Of a stretch of 17,900 nt of DNA, positions 1 through 9,240 are shown one piece after another. The notes beneath the pieces are model-generated. The model worked only from the letters and a program-made list of their open reading frames with translations. It was not told the origin of the DNA and did not search any database. Location: the NCBI RefSeq assembly GCF_039539965.1, contig NZ_BAABED010000006.1:1-17900 (forward strand). The letters are read 5' to 3'. Position numbers and translations under genes: made by a program. This DNA is from Arthrobacter methylotrophus (lineage in GTDB: Bacteria > Actinomycetota > Actinomycetes > Actinomycetales > Micrococcaceae). The stretch's first letter is position 1, and every line of letters starts with the position of its first letter.

Positions 1-1507
1 GTGAGTTGCTCAAGCGGCGGCATGGTCCAGTGGTTGCGGTCCAGCACGCTCACGCGCTGCGGATGCTGCGGCGGATGGCTGCGGCGTTCGATGTGCCACA
101 ACACTAGCGACATCAGACGGCGATGACGAGCCGCCGATCAGGATCGCGCCGATCTCGAACTCGCCGATGCCGGGAAACAGCACCGCCGCCGTCAGGATGA
201 CGGAGAGCATCACCAGCACCGCCACCACGCGCGGTGAAGATGTTCGTGGCGCGGCCGTTCGTCCAGGGGCCCCAGTACGGCCTTGTCGTTGCACAACAGC
301 ACAGGAACAACCGTGGCGCTTGCAACAATACGCCGCGAGTGATTGCACCGCGTTGGTCAGCAGTCCAGCGGCACCCCGGGGTGAGCACCAGGCCAGCGGC
401 CAGCAGCGTCAGGCCGAAGTAGATCGCGTAGAAACCCTTGGCCTCGGTCGGCTTGCGGTGCAGCGAATGCCGCACTGCAAACACATCGCCGATCGCATAC
501 GCGGTGGAAAGCGACAGCGCCCGCGCCGATGATGCTGGCGTCGAGCAGCGCAATTGGCAAACAGCACGCCGGCCCAGCGGCCCGAATGGGCTTCCAGCCT
601 TTGCCGTACCCAGCGATCGCTGTAGTGGCCGAACTCGGGGTGCTGTGGAAGGCCTGCGCGCTGAATGCAATCATCGCCACCGCGCGGCAATCACGAGCAC
701 GAGCCCAGCCACAGGTCGCGCGCTCATAGCGAATGAAGCGTGCGGTGGATGCGCTTGTCGATCACGTAGCTCTGCTGGAAGAACAACTGCCACGGCGCGA
801 CCGTCGTGCCCACGAGGCGATGATCAGCAGCATCACTTCGGCCAGCGGTGTGCCCACGGCAATGCGGGTACGAAGAAAATCGCGCGCCACCTGCCCCATC
901 GGCGGATGCACCATCACGAAGACGGGATCACGTGAGGCTGCCTGCCACCAGCGCCAGGGCAAAGCGCTCGAAGCGGCGGAAGTCGCCGGTGGACGCGGCC
1001 AGCATCACCAGCGCGGCCGCTGCGCAAACGCCCAGTGGCGGGGATGCCGAGGTACTCCAGCGCAGGCTGATGCGATGAACTCCGTCACCAGCGTCAGCGC
1101 GTTCACCAGAAACAGATCGATGACGGAGAAGCTGCCCCAGAATTTGCCGAAGCGTGCGAAGATCAGCCGCGCATGGCCGACACGGTGACGGCGCCAGAGG
1201 CCAGCACCATCTCCTGGTTCACGTACAGCACGGGGATCAGGAGCAACAGGTCCACAGCAGCGTGGTGCCGTAGTTCTGCCCCGCCTGCGATGTACGTGCC
1301 GAAGGCGCCGGCATCGTTGTCGCCAACCATCACGATCAGGCCCGCCCGGGATGGCCAGCAGCGTACGCAAGCGCGCACGCCAGCTATCCCGCGCACGGTG
1401 TCGTGATGCGCGGATGGTGCCGAGCGCACCGCGAATGTCGCCCACGTGGCGTCGTCGAGCGCGGCGTGGCGTGGTGGGGCGTCGATGCCCGATGCGAATT
1501 GGGTCAT
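1..1507 (-). CDS. NRAMP-superfamily divalent metal transporter, partial, frameshifted
   Basis: Inner-membrane, proton-coupled divalent metal importer of the NRAMP superfamily. The protein is read by joining minus-strand frames from 1507 downward; it starts MTQFASG with GGAGG (1513-1517) 5 nt upstream. Recognisable pieces are LIVMVGDNDAGAFGTY (TM1, about 1305-1340), LLLLIPVLYVNQEMVL, a stretch with FGKFWGSFSVIDLFLVNALT, DPVFVMVHPPMGQ (about 900), GTTVAPWQLFFQQS (TM6, about 775-815), LDASIIGAGAV followed by STAYAIGDVF, and a C-terminal WTMPPLEQL at the window edge. About 500 residues are inside the window, close to family length, so little is missing. The canonical TM1 DPGN is replaced by GDND and the TM6 MPH by APW, so it is not a classical MntH; substrate (Mn2+, Fe2+ or Mg2+) is inferred only. 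It lies downstream of a porin, probably in one operon. The several frameshifts look like sequencing indels. Confidence 0.85.
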
Positions 1508-1539
1508 AGCGACCTCCGATTTGTTATTGGGTGGTTGGA

Positions 1540-1958
1540 TATTACAGTACGTGCGCGACAACCGGATGGCGGCAGCGGCGTAGCGTGGTTGGGAGCGCTT
1601 GGCCACCGTCGCCGGTACGCGGTTGCGTGGCGGACGCGGTGCCGGTACGCTCGGGCGCACCCGCACGGGCCTGCACAAACGGCGAGCTGAATGGCCGTAC
1701 GATCGCCGGAAAAACGACGGGCGGGGATGTTGAATTTGCGCATGCGTGACTCCTCGCCGCATGGGCACGATAGGTGCACGGCATGCGGCAATCGCCGCGG
1801 CGGGGTGATACCGGGCGGCATGTTCGAACAATCAAGGAGCGATGCGGACACCGCTGCTTGCCTGGGCGGCAAGTCAGCAGCAGGGAACAACCGTGCGGCG
1901 GACTCGCCTAGTGGGAAACAGAGGTAGATGTCGGGTAAGGTCGACTCGGACTGTCCAT
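1540..1958 (-). CDS. unrecognised small gene between porin and NRAMP
   Basis: A strong Shine-Dalgarno (AGGAGG-like, 1963-1969) precedes ATG at 1958, only 16 nt after the porin stop, so a gene almost certainly begins here. The first frame reads MDSPSRPYPTSTSVSH and then hits a stop. Other minus frames stay open to about 1504-1542, for example LGESAARLFPAADLPPRQ and, further on, MRKFNIPARRFSGDR. The latter has its own GAGGAG 6 nt before its ATG at 1742, so two small genes are also possible. The region is Pro/Arg rich with a few Cys, has no clear membrane segment, and I do not recognise a family. A frameshift or two, as everywhere in this window, prevents a firm translation. By position it is likely co-transcribed with the porin and the NRAMP transporter. 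Confidence 0.4.
1756..1789 (-). promoter_or_regulatory. perfect hairpin just upstream of an internal RBS
   Basis: Two 8-nt arms, GCCGCATG (1756-1763) and CATGCGGC (1782-1789), are exactly complementary. A further GCAC/GTGC pair nests inside, giving a compact stem-loop. On the minus strand it ends directly before GAGGAG and the ATG at 1742. It could modulate translation of the downstream reading frame, or simply be GC-rich coding sequence. I could not match it to a known metal riboswitch class. Confidence 0.35.
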
Positions 1959-1973
1959 ATGGTCCTCCTGTGG

Positions 1974-3383
1974 TTAGAACTCGGCGTGGGCGCGCACGCC
2001 CACGAACTTCGCCGGACCGCGATCGCGGTTGTAGCCCGGGTTCTGGATGAGCTGGAAGTCAGGTGATCGCCAGCGCCTTGGTCACTTGCAAACTATAAAT
2101 AGTTCGAGCACACGTTCGTGGCATAGTTCAATGCGCCATCACCAGGAACGCGCCGCTGCCACGGCCGCCAGATAGGCGCGGTGATCCGGCCCCAGCATGT
2201 TCACCGCAAAGGCAGCGCCCAGCACATCGTTCGGACGGCGCCACGCCGTGCCCTTGAGCAAGCCCCGAACGACACGCTACGGCCGACCTCGGTAAAGGCA
2301 TACGTTTCGGTCTTGTCATCCGACCAGTTCAAGCGTGCGAACAAGCCGAGGTTATCGCCGGCCTTCTGCTCAATCGAAAGTCCCACGCCCACCTTGGCAT
2401 GCTCGCGGCGCACCAGCCCCGACGTCGGCGCTGCATCCGTGGCGGCGCCGCGGGCGATCGCATCGTCAAAGCGCCCCATGCGCGCCCGGTTGCGCCAGCG
2501 AGCAGGGCACCTTCCCCTCTTGGCCGAGCAGTGTGTAGCTCTTTTCCAGTTCGAGCATGTCGCCGTAGTGCTTTAGGAAGCGTGTATCGAGCGTAGGCCG
2601 TTCGATTCCACCGCTGCAAAAGCGGCCCGCGCGCACAGCCCAGCTGTTCTCGCTGTCGATATATCAAGCGCCACGCCCCAGCTATAGCCGCGCGCGTCCG
2701 CCGCGTAGTCGAAAGACGGATGCGTCATGAACGACCAGTTCAGGAACTGCGTGCGCGGGTCGTGCGCATATTCCACCGCATCAAATACATCGAGCACCGG
2801 CAGGTTGCCGGCGGTCAGCACCACGCGGCGCTTGTCGATGATGTCGGCAAACTGGTTGAAATCTGCATCGATCTTTTCAGTATCGCGCCCAGGCCCCAGG
2901 TTTGGCGCACGAAAGCGCGAGCGCGGTACAGCGTGGGTGGCGCCGGAGGTCTTGGCAACTCGCCGTTGGATAGGCCGCCCATGCCATGCAGTTCCGAGAA
3001 CGCCACCCCCTGCGAGACTTCCGGGTTGAAGTGGAACTCCGCGCCATGCCACAACGCATGCCCAGATCTAGCGTGGCCGTGAACGAATAGCTCTTGGCGC
3101 GGGCTGCGCCGAGGCTGTTGTCACCGCTGTAGGCGGCATCGAAGGCGGCTTGCGCTGCCACACGTAGGTGGTCTGGCCATGGAAGCCGAAACGGTCGTCC
3201 AACTCGCCGCCGGCGATCAGCGGCGCCTATCCACGGGCGCCGCTTGCACCTGATCCGGTGCATCGGCGGCGCGTGCCCCGGACACGGTCGACGCTATGGC
3301 CGCCACGGCCATTAGCACGCGAAACTCCAGCCAACGGACGGTTCGCAACCCAAGCGTACTGCAGCTTCGAGAAAAAACAGCAT
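1974..3383 (-). CDS. OprB/MnoP-like outer-membrane porin, frameshifted
   Basis: Outer-membrane beta-barrel porin of the carbohydrate-porin OprB family, the family to which, as far as I recall, manganese porins such as Bradyrhizobium MnoP are similar. A signal peptide is visible (FRVLMAVAAIASTVSGARA, cleavage before AD). It is followed by ELDDRFGFHGQTTYVW, a stretch with AAYSGDNSLGAARAKSYSFT, then WHGAEFHFNPEVSQGV, FSELHGMGGLSNGEL, and DKRRVVLTAGNLPVLDVFDA followed by HDPRTQFLNWSFMTH. Further on come DYAADARGYSWGVALD, KVGVGLSIEQKAGDNLGLFA and a terminal FVGVRAHAEF ending in Phe, as expected for BAM recognition. Length is about 470 residues, normal for the family. The start is uncertain: ATG at 3383 has GAGGGGG upstream but needs an indel to reach the signal peptide frame. 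It heads the cluster ending in the NRAMP transporter, which suggests Mn2+ or another divalent cation rather than sugar as cargo. Confidence 0.85.
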
Positions 3384-3947
3384 GACCCCCTCGTCCGCAT
3401 CTATTGACGGACGTAGGCAATGCCGGCCACGGACCTCACGATGGCGCGCAGACATACGCAGCACTTGGCCGTGTCGGATTTACAACATTAATTCAGGGAG
3501 GACTTGCGAAGAGAACCCACGCAAGAGCCACCACCTACCGTGCAATGGCGTAGGCAGTGGCGAGAAGGACAACCAACGCGCCTGGACTGCTTAGCCGTTT
3601 CAATGTGCGATCAAGATCGACTAGAACAACTGTCCATGGAGATCACTCCGTAGCTGTGACGGGGCGCAGAGTAACAAAGTGTGGTTGGAGTCGGCAAGCG
3701 TTTTCTTCCTGTGTAAACGCCCAACAAAATCTGCCGTCCCCAGAAGCGCGACCACACACTACTGTAATAGGTGGGGTACGCCGAGAACTCCGGGGCAGCC
3801 GCATAAGCAGCCGCCCGCATACAGCGCCAGCAAATGCTGCTGGTTTGCGCGCTGCTCATAGCTTCGCTATTCGTAGTTTTCTTCGCTTACATCTGCGGCT
3901 TCCTTAGACGCGCGACAATAGGCGTACCGTCCCACTGCAACTGGCCT
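3384..3947. other. 564-bp region without a recognised gene
   Basis: Lies between the divergent porin and EamA genes and must hold both promoters. It is less GC-rich than its surroundings. Open frames here (for example 3557-3907 plus and 3611-3859 minus) have no recognisable motif, no convincing RBS and Arg/Ser-rich, shadow-like composition. Near its right end, 3864-3910 resembles the transposon terminal repeat at 9289-9326 and is listed separately. Confidence 0.5.
3864..3910 (+). repeat. candidate (weak) left terminal repeat of the Tn3-type element
   Basis: Reading plus, TATTCGTAGTTTTCT (from 3868), then ATCTGCGG and CTTCC, parallels the right-end repeat read inward from 9326 (TAATCGTACTTTTTCT, ATCTGGCGG, TTCC) in the same order and nearly the same spacing. 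The outermost GGGG is not present (TCGC instead) and no 5-bp target duplication matches the right flank, so this may be a decayed end or chance. Confidence 0.25.
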
Positions 3948-4993
3948 ATGTCCATTCGTTCTGCGACCCCTGCCTTGGCTGCCGCGCTGCTGTTCGGCGC
4001 GAGCACGCCCTTGGCAAGACCCTGACGGTGCGATCTCGCCCAATCTTGCTGGCGGGATTGCTTTATCTGGGAAGCGGCCTCGTTTAGCGGGCGTTCTGCT
4101 GGTTCGGCGGCTGACAGAAAATCCGGTGAGACGGCGCGCCCGGGACCGGCCATCCCGCGCCGCGAGATTCCCTGGTTGCTCGGGGCGATCCTGGCCGGCG
4201 GCGTGGCGGGCCGGCGCTGCTCATGACGGGATTGGCGCATACCAGCGCCGCCCGGCATCGCTGCTGCTGAACGTCGAAGGCGTCTTCACCGCGCTGATCG
4301 CGTGGATCGTCTTCAAGGAAAACGCGGATCGGCAGATCGTGCTGGGCATGGTTGCCATCGTCGCGGGCGGGGTGCTGCTGTCGTGGCAGCCGATGCGGCC
4401 ACCTGTCGCCGAGCGCGCTGCTGATCGTGGCGGCCTGCGCCTGCTGGGCTATCGACAACAACCTGACGCGCAACGTCTCCTCGAACGACGCGGTACTGGT
4501 TGCGTGCCTGAAGGGCCTGGTGGCCGGCACTTGCAATACAGGATTCGCGCTGGCCGCAGGCCATGCGTTGCCGGCCGCATGGCCTCTGGTTTCGGCCATG
4601 CTGATCGGCTTCGCTGGCTATGTGTGAGCTTGGCGTTGTTCGTGATCGCATTGCGGCACTGGGGACCGCGCGCACGGGGGGCGTATTTTTCGGTAGCGCC
4701 GCTGTTCGGCGTCGTCATTTCGTTTGTCATCTGGCCGGAGGTTCCGGGCGCGTCGTTCTGGATTGCGGGGTGCTGATGGCGATCGGTGTTTGGCTCCACT
4801 GCGCGAGCGGCACGAGCACGAACACATGCACGAGCCGATGGAGCACATGCACGCGCATCGACACGACGAAACCATCAACACGAGCACGACTTTCCTGGGA
4901 TGGCAAGGAGCCGCATGTCCACGCCCACCGGCATGAGGTGTGGCCCACAAGCATCCGCATTACCCGGATATCCACCACCGCCACACGCATTGA
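3948..4993 (+). CDS. EamA/DMT-family transporter with His-rich C-terminal tail, frameshifted
   Basis: Inner-membrane transporter of the drug/metabolite (EamA) superfamily, about 10 TM helices in two EamA repeats. Start ATG at 3948 gives MSIRSATPALAAALLFGAST, the typical first helix. Later pieces are SPILLAGLLYLGSGL, LLLNVEGVFTALIAWIVFKE (end of repeat 1), MVAIVAGGVLLSWQPM, ACWAIDNNLTRNVSSND (start of repeat 2), LKGLVAGTCNTGFALAAGHA, LFVIALRHWGPRARGAYFS and LFGVVISFVIWPE. After the last helix comes a hydrophilic tail of roughly 60 residues with many His (HEHEHMHEPMEHMHAHRH, then HVHAHRHEVWP, ending in HHRHTH), a probable metal-binding tail. The substrate is unknown; the tail suggests a transition metal or metal-regulated transport. 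The stop is 6 nt before the recombinase ATG, so the two are likely co-transcribed. At least four frame changes are needed to read it. Confidence 0.85.
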
Positions 4994-4999
4994 TTCGCG

Positions 5000-5958
5000 A
5001 TGTCTGACGTCGATCGCTATCTTGAAGCTGCCACCGCGACAACACGCGGCGCAGCTACCAATCGCGATCGGCATTTCGAAGTCGAATGGGGTGGCTTTCT
5101 GCGGCCAGCGCCGACGCGATCGCACGCTACTCGCCAAACACGCCGATACGCTGTCACTCAACACGTTGCGGACGCGCTTGGCGGCGCTCGGGCAATGGCA
5201 CCAGAGCCAGGATTTCCCGACCCGACCAAGGCGCCGCACGTGCGCAAGGTGCTCAAGGGCATAGCCGCACTGCACCCCGCAACCGAGAAGCGCGCCAGCC
5301 CCTGCAGCTCACGCAGCTTGAGCAACTGGTCGCCTGGTGGACGCGCGGCTTGCGCATGCCAGCGCTACCGGCGACGTGCGGACCTATGCCACACACGCCG
5401 CCGACAAGGCGCTCGTGCTCATCGGCTTCTGGCGGGGTTTTCGGTCCGACGAACTGGCCGGATGCGCGTTTGAACACATCGAGGTCGAAACCGGCCGCGG
5501 CATGACCGTGTTTCTGCCGCGTACCAAGGCAGATCGCGCCCAGCACGGCACCACATTCAAGGCGCCGGCGCTCTCGCGCCTATGCCCGGTGGCTGCCTTC
5601 GAGGCGGTGATTGCGGGCGTCAGGAATGACCGACGGGCCGGTATTCCGCCGGATCGACCGTGGGGGAATGTTGGGGACGAAGCGCTCCACGCCGGCAGCT
5701 TCGTGCCGTTGCTGCGCGCGCTTTTCGGTGCAGCGGAATTGCCGCGCCCGACAGCTACAGCAGCCACTCGTTGCGGCGCGGCTTCGCGACCTGGGCCAAC
5801 GCGAACCAGTGGGATCTCAAGATCTGATGGAATACGTCGGCTGGAAGGACGTGCGCTCAGCCATGCGCTACATCGACGCGGCCGACCCATTCGCGCAGCA
5901 CCGCATTGAAACGGCGCTGTCGGTGGCACCACCACCGACGCGCAGGAAACGCGGTTGA
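5000..5958 (+). CDS. tyrosine recombinase/integrase, TnpS-like, frameshifted
   Basis: Site-specific tyrosine recombinase, of the type linked to Tn3-family elements for cointegrate resolution. It starts MSDVDRYLEAAT at 5000. The N-terminal SAM-like core-binding domain shows SLNTLRTRLAALGQWHQSQ and APHVRKVLKGIAALHPA. The catalytic domain shows VLIGFWRGFRSDELAG (first catalytic Arg), MTVFLPRTKADR, SYSSHSLRRGFATWANANQW (His and second Arg) and LMEYVGWKDVRSAMRYIDA, where Trp replaces the usual second His and Tyr is the nucleophile. Length of about 320 residues fits. Several frame changes occur (around 5080, 5170, 5300, 5590, 5750, 5815), each repaired by one base. It ends ATALSVAPPPTRRKRG-like, overlapping the next gene. 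The resemblance to TnpS of Tn4651-type transposons is from memory of the family and the gene context. Confidence 0.85.
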
Positions 5959-6282
5959 CGGTGGACATCTACATCGAGCGCAACAGCAAATTCGTGCGCG
6001 GCATGTCCAAGGCCGCCGGTGGATCGAGCAGTTCTGCCTGTCAGTACCAGATGCGCGTGTTCGAGAAACGCCGCCCCCGCTACGAAATCGTCATGCCGTT
6101 CGCCGCCGGCCCCGAGTTGGAGCAAGCTATCGAGGAGCTGATCGCGGAGATGCATGAGAACGCGGATCTGCAACTGCTTATCGAGGTGACGCTGCACGAT
6201 CCGCTGACCGACACTATTGGAGCTGACCGCGCGCGACGGTTATGCGCTCCCGTTGGGTGGACGGGCAGCGCTGGTCGGCTGA
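5955..6282 (+). CDS. small conserved transposon-associated protein, TnpC-like position
   Basis: About 105-110 residues. It starts at TTG 5955 or GTG 5961 and overlaps the recombinase stop by 3 nt. It begins VDIYIERNSKFVRGM; with two one-base corrections the next part reads IEQFCLSQYQMRVFEKRRPR. Then come YEIVMPFAAGPELEQAIEEL and IAEMHENADLQLLIEVTLHD, and after one more frame change LELTARDGYALPLGGRAALV with stop at 6280-6282. There is no membrane segment or signal peptide; it is cytoplasmic and mixed alpha/beta in composition. It is convergent with the transposase gene, the two stops being 2 bp apart. In Tn4652 a protein called TnpC tunes transposase expression; matching this gene to it rests on size and context only, so the function is tentative. 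Confidence 0.7.
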
Positions 6283-6284
6283 GG

Positions 6285-9212
6285 TTACGATGCTGCGCGC
6301 CGCTGGGGCACCTCAAGCAGCGCGTCCTGGTACAAGTGAATCGGAAAGCTCAAGATACCCGGAAATTCACGTGCGCGATTGCGCCGGTCCCATCCGGCGT
6401 AGCAGTCATCGTCGATCCGCTGCCCCTTGCCACGCCAGGCATCGACCGTGATTTGCATGCGCTGCGTGTTCCAGCCAATCACCAAGTTCGTCAGCAGCGT
6501 CAGCGACCCGGAAATCGCAATCATCTCGTCCTGACCCGCCACGATCGTGCTGCATCTTGCTGGAGTAGATGGCCCGCTGGAGCTGGTGCACCGATTCGCC
6601 CCGGTTGAGCAGCGTGCGCAGCTCCCGCCGAAACTCGGTGTTGCTGAAAAAATCGCACAGAAACAGCGTGCGCAGCAGCTTGCCCAGGTGATCAGTTGCC
6701 GGTGGATCGGGTCGCCTTGGCCGCCGCTGCCAAATCGCTGCAGCGCCACGATTGCGCTCACGCGCCCCGAGTGAATGGAGGCCACCAGGCGCAGCAAACC
6801 ATCCAGCCTTCACGGATCGCCTTGAGCGATATCTCATACGAGACGGCACCGGCCAATCCGTCTGGCGCTTGCAGACCGCGCGGCAAGTACAGCTTGCGCT
6901 CTGACAGGTTGCAGACCAGGGACACAGGTCGAAACCGAGCAATTTGGCCACCGCCATCCCACGTTCGTGTATCCATGGGTATCACGGCAAGGCGGAGCAA
7001 CCCCCCGTCAGTACGGTCTCGTTGTGGCGCATGACGCCTTCGATCGCGACGCCGGCTGGCGTTCGTTGAGCACCATCGGCTGGTTGTAGACGATCCGTGC
7101 TGGTCCAGCACATGCTATAGACGCCAACCGCATGGGTACGGCGGCGCGGATCGGCGCGGCATAGAACAGGTGCGGTGAGGTATCTGGCTCATCGAGTCGC
7201 TCGACCCAATTGGCCCGTCCCACAGCTCGGTGATCGCGTGCGTGCGCTGGAACTCCACCACTCGTTCATTCGCACGGCGCAATCGCCCAGGATCTCCAGG
7301 GCGCGCATCGCGGTGGAGACGTGCGGCGGGTCCAGCCGAGGATCATGGCCGCCACACCCTTGGCATCCAGTTCGGTGCCATGGGCAAGAAGCCCGGCGTT
7401 AGAGCGCGATCAGCTCGTGCGCGTCGCGGGCCTTGCGGGCCAGCAGCACTTCGCTGAAATTGGTACGCGCATCCATTTCCAGGATCATGTCGGCAAACTG
7501 CACGTTGCCGATATCTTGAATAGCAGGTCCCGGGTGCGCGAGGGGTGGCATCGGTGTCCGCCGCTTCGAGCGGCGACTGGTGCAGCACGCCATCTGCATC
7601 AATGGTGAAGTGGCCGCTTCGCGGGCTCGTCCAATGCCGCGAGGCGGCTTTCAGGTGCCCCATCAGCGGGTCGAGATAGGTGTCCGCCTGGTTCGCAATC
7701 CCAGCGAAGACAGATACCGGTCGCGTTCGGCGTCCCACTGCGCTGGGCGGGATCAGCAACTGGTCACGCTCCCGAAAAGAGAGGCTGTGGTTGATCCACA
7801 CCGTTCCGCGCCGCAACCCTCTGCGCAAGCCCATCATGGCGCTGGCTTCCATGGCACGCATCGCGCGCTGGCGGTCTTCGCCGTTGACCAGATCACGCCA
7901 ACTGGCGCTGACCGGCACTGGCAGTCGGGCGGCAACTCTGTCGCCCCCTGATCGTGCAAGCTGCCGATGAATTCAAGTTGCTGCACGGCAGGATCGGAGC
8001 CGTTGGTGGCAAATTCCATCCCCGTAGCGCAGTCAGGAGATTGCGGATACGGTGTTGGTCTTCCGTGAGCATCTCACGCACGCTGGCGGCATGGCTCGCG
8101 GGAGGCTTGGCGAGAAGTCCTCTAGCAGCTTACCGATGTCGGCCAACCGGTCTTCCGCCGAACGGCGGGTATCGTCAACCAACGCCTTGATGTCGAGCAA
8201 TGCTGTCGGTACTCGACCGCCGAGCGAATTGCTTGGCCGTCGTCTTGTTGTAAGCCCGCCTGACCAAATCGGAAACGCGCCGCCCAGATTGGTAGGCCAT
8301 CGCGTCTGTCAACTCGCAAGCTCACGCGCAGGAAGAACACCAGTTCGATCGTGCGCGTGGAGGTCTTCAATTCGCGGACTTTGGGGGGCGGCGGCGGGTT
8401 GAATACGCTGGCCGTAGGCGCGTTGTTTTTCAATGGGGATTGCATCGAACCCCAGCGATCCGCACCGAGCGCCTTCAGGAAGTGGATCTTGGCCAGCGTC
8501 TCGGTCATAGTCGACGGCTATGCCGGCTAGCGGAGTCTTGACCATTCGAGCACGGTCGTGCCCGATGTTGCGTGCTGAGCGAACACAGCCGCTTCGGCTT
8601 GTGCGATCTGCGCCAGCGGACAACTGCCTCAATCATGGCCAGCAATTCGCGCTCGATGCGGCCAAATGGAAGGGCAATATCCTGCAGTGACGTGTGGAAA
8701 GGATCAGAATCCTTCGCTCATACAGCCAGAAGTAGGCATGCTGGAGCAGCTCCTCGATTGTCAGCGATTCGGTGGCGTCTGCCGCATCCAGGCTTCGAGC
8801 CCAGTCCACTGGTCTCCATCAAGTCGCGTCAGGCCAAGGTAGTCGCATGCCCAAACTGATGCTCGTAAGAGTCTTGTATCGCTGATAAATCGTGCGCAGC
8901 GAAGCGATGGTTGGCGTCGGCACGCCCAGCCTTGCGCCGATGTAGCGCAGCAACTGTCGGGGCAGGGTGTTGAGCTGGTCGAGGGTATGACCGCTGGCGC
9001 GAAGAAAGACGAGTTGGATGGCCGCGCCGGCCCGCCCATCAGCCGGAATTTCTGATTGATCGCCGCAACGTCGCTGTCGGTCAGCGCGAAGTAATGGTCG
9101 ACATCGAACTCTGACAGGCGAGTGGGTAGGGAGTCCTTTCCCACATAGCGAAATTCAAGCCGGCATTTTCCACCCCATCCAGGTGACGCGATCCGAAATC
9201 GCGGGCGGACAT
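6285..9212 (-). CDS. tnpA: Tn3-family transposase, full length, frameshifted
   Basis: DDE transposase catalysing replicative transposition of a Tn3-family element. Start ATG at 9212 is preceded by AGGAG (9217-9221), and the stop TAA is at 6285-6287; about 976 codons, the normal length. The N-terminal DUF4158-type DNA-binding region reads TRLSEFDVDHYFALTDSDVA followed by INQKFRL, then LLRYIGARLGVPTP. The middle shows FADMILEMDARTNFSEVLLA and IVYNQPMVLNERQ. The catalytic Asp motif DTHGYTN (about 6965-6983) appears once one missing G is restored; it is followed by GMAVAKLLGFDLCP and SERKLYLPRGLQAPDG. The second Asp (WDGLLRLVASI, 6799-6806) again needs one missing G, and the catalytic Glu is in LNRGESVHQL (6595-6597). 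The C terminus is TNLVIGWNTQRMQITVDAW followed by FPGILSFPIHLYQDALL. The whole architecture is retained, so the true gene is probably intact. Confidence 0.93.
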
Positions 9213-9240
9213 GGTACTCCTGAGGTCACTTGGGACAGCC

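Noticed and set aside
167..1188. Plus-strand frames antisense to the NRAMP gene (167-532, 438-935, 733-1188)
   Set aside because: NRAMP motifs are continuous on the minus strand through this region; the plus frames have no recognisable content.
1520..1960. Manganese (yybP-ykoY) or ykkC-type riboswitch upstream of the NRAMP gene
   Set aside because: The hairpin at 1756-1789 lacks the conserved loop and junction sequences that I know for these classes.
3773..3810. GGGGTACGCCGAG as a possible left transposon end
   Set aside because: It begins GGGGTA like the right end, but the following 30 bases show no similarity to it.
3557..3907. Open frames in the gap between porin and EamA genes
   Set aside because: No motif, no RBS and biased Arg/Ser/Thr composition; nothing supports translation.
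3834..4025. Hydrophobic N-terminal extension MLLVCALLIASLFVVFF in frame upstream of the EamA start
   Set aside because: The EamA family starts with the helix at 3948 onward; the extra hydrophobic run is encoded by a T-rich stretch that overlaps the candidate transposon end, and no RBS supports ATG 3834.
4126..4776. Long plus-strand frame (216 codons) inside the EamA gene
   Set aside because: It only partly coincides with the EamA frame; its Arg/Gly-rich stretches are out-of-frame readings of the transporter around indels. Annotated as part of the stitched transporter.
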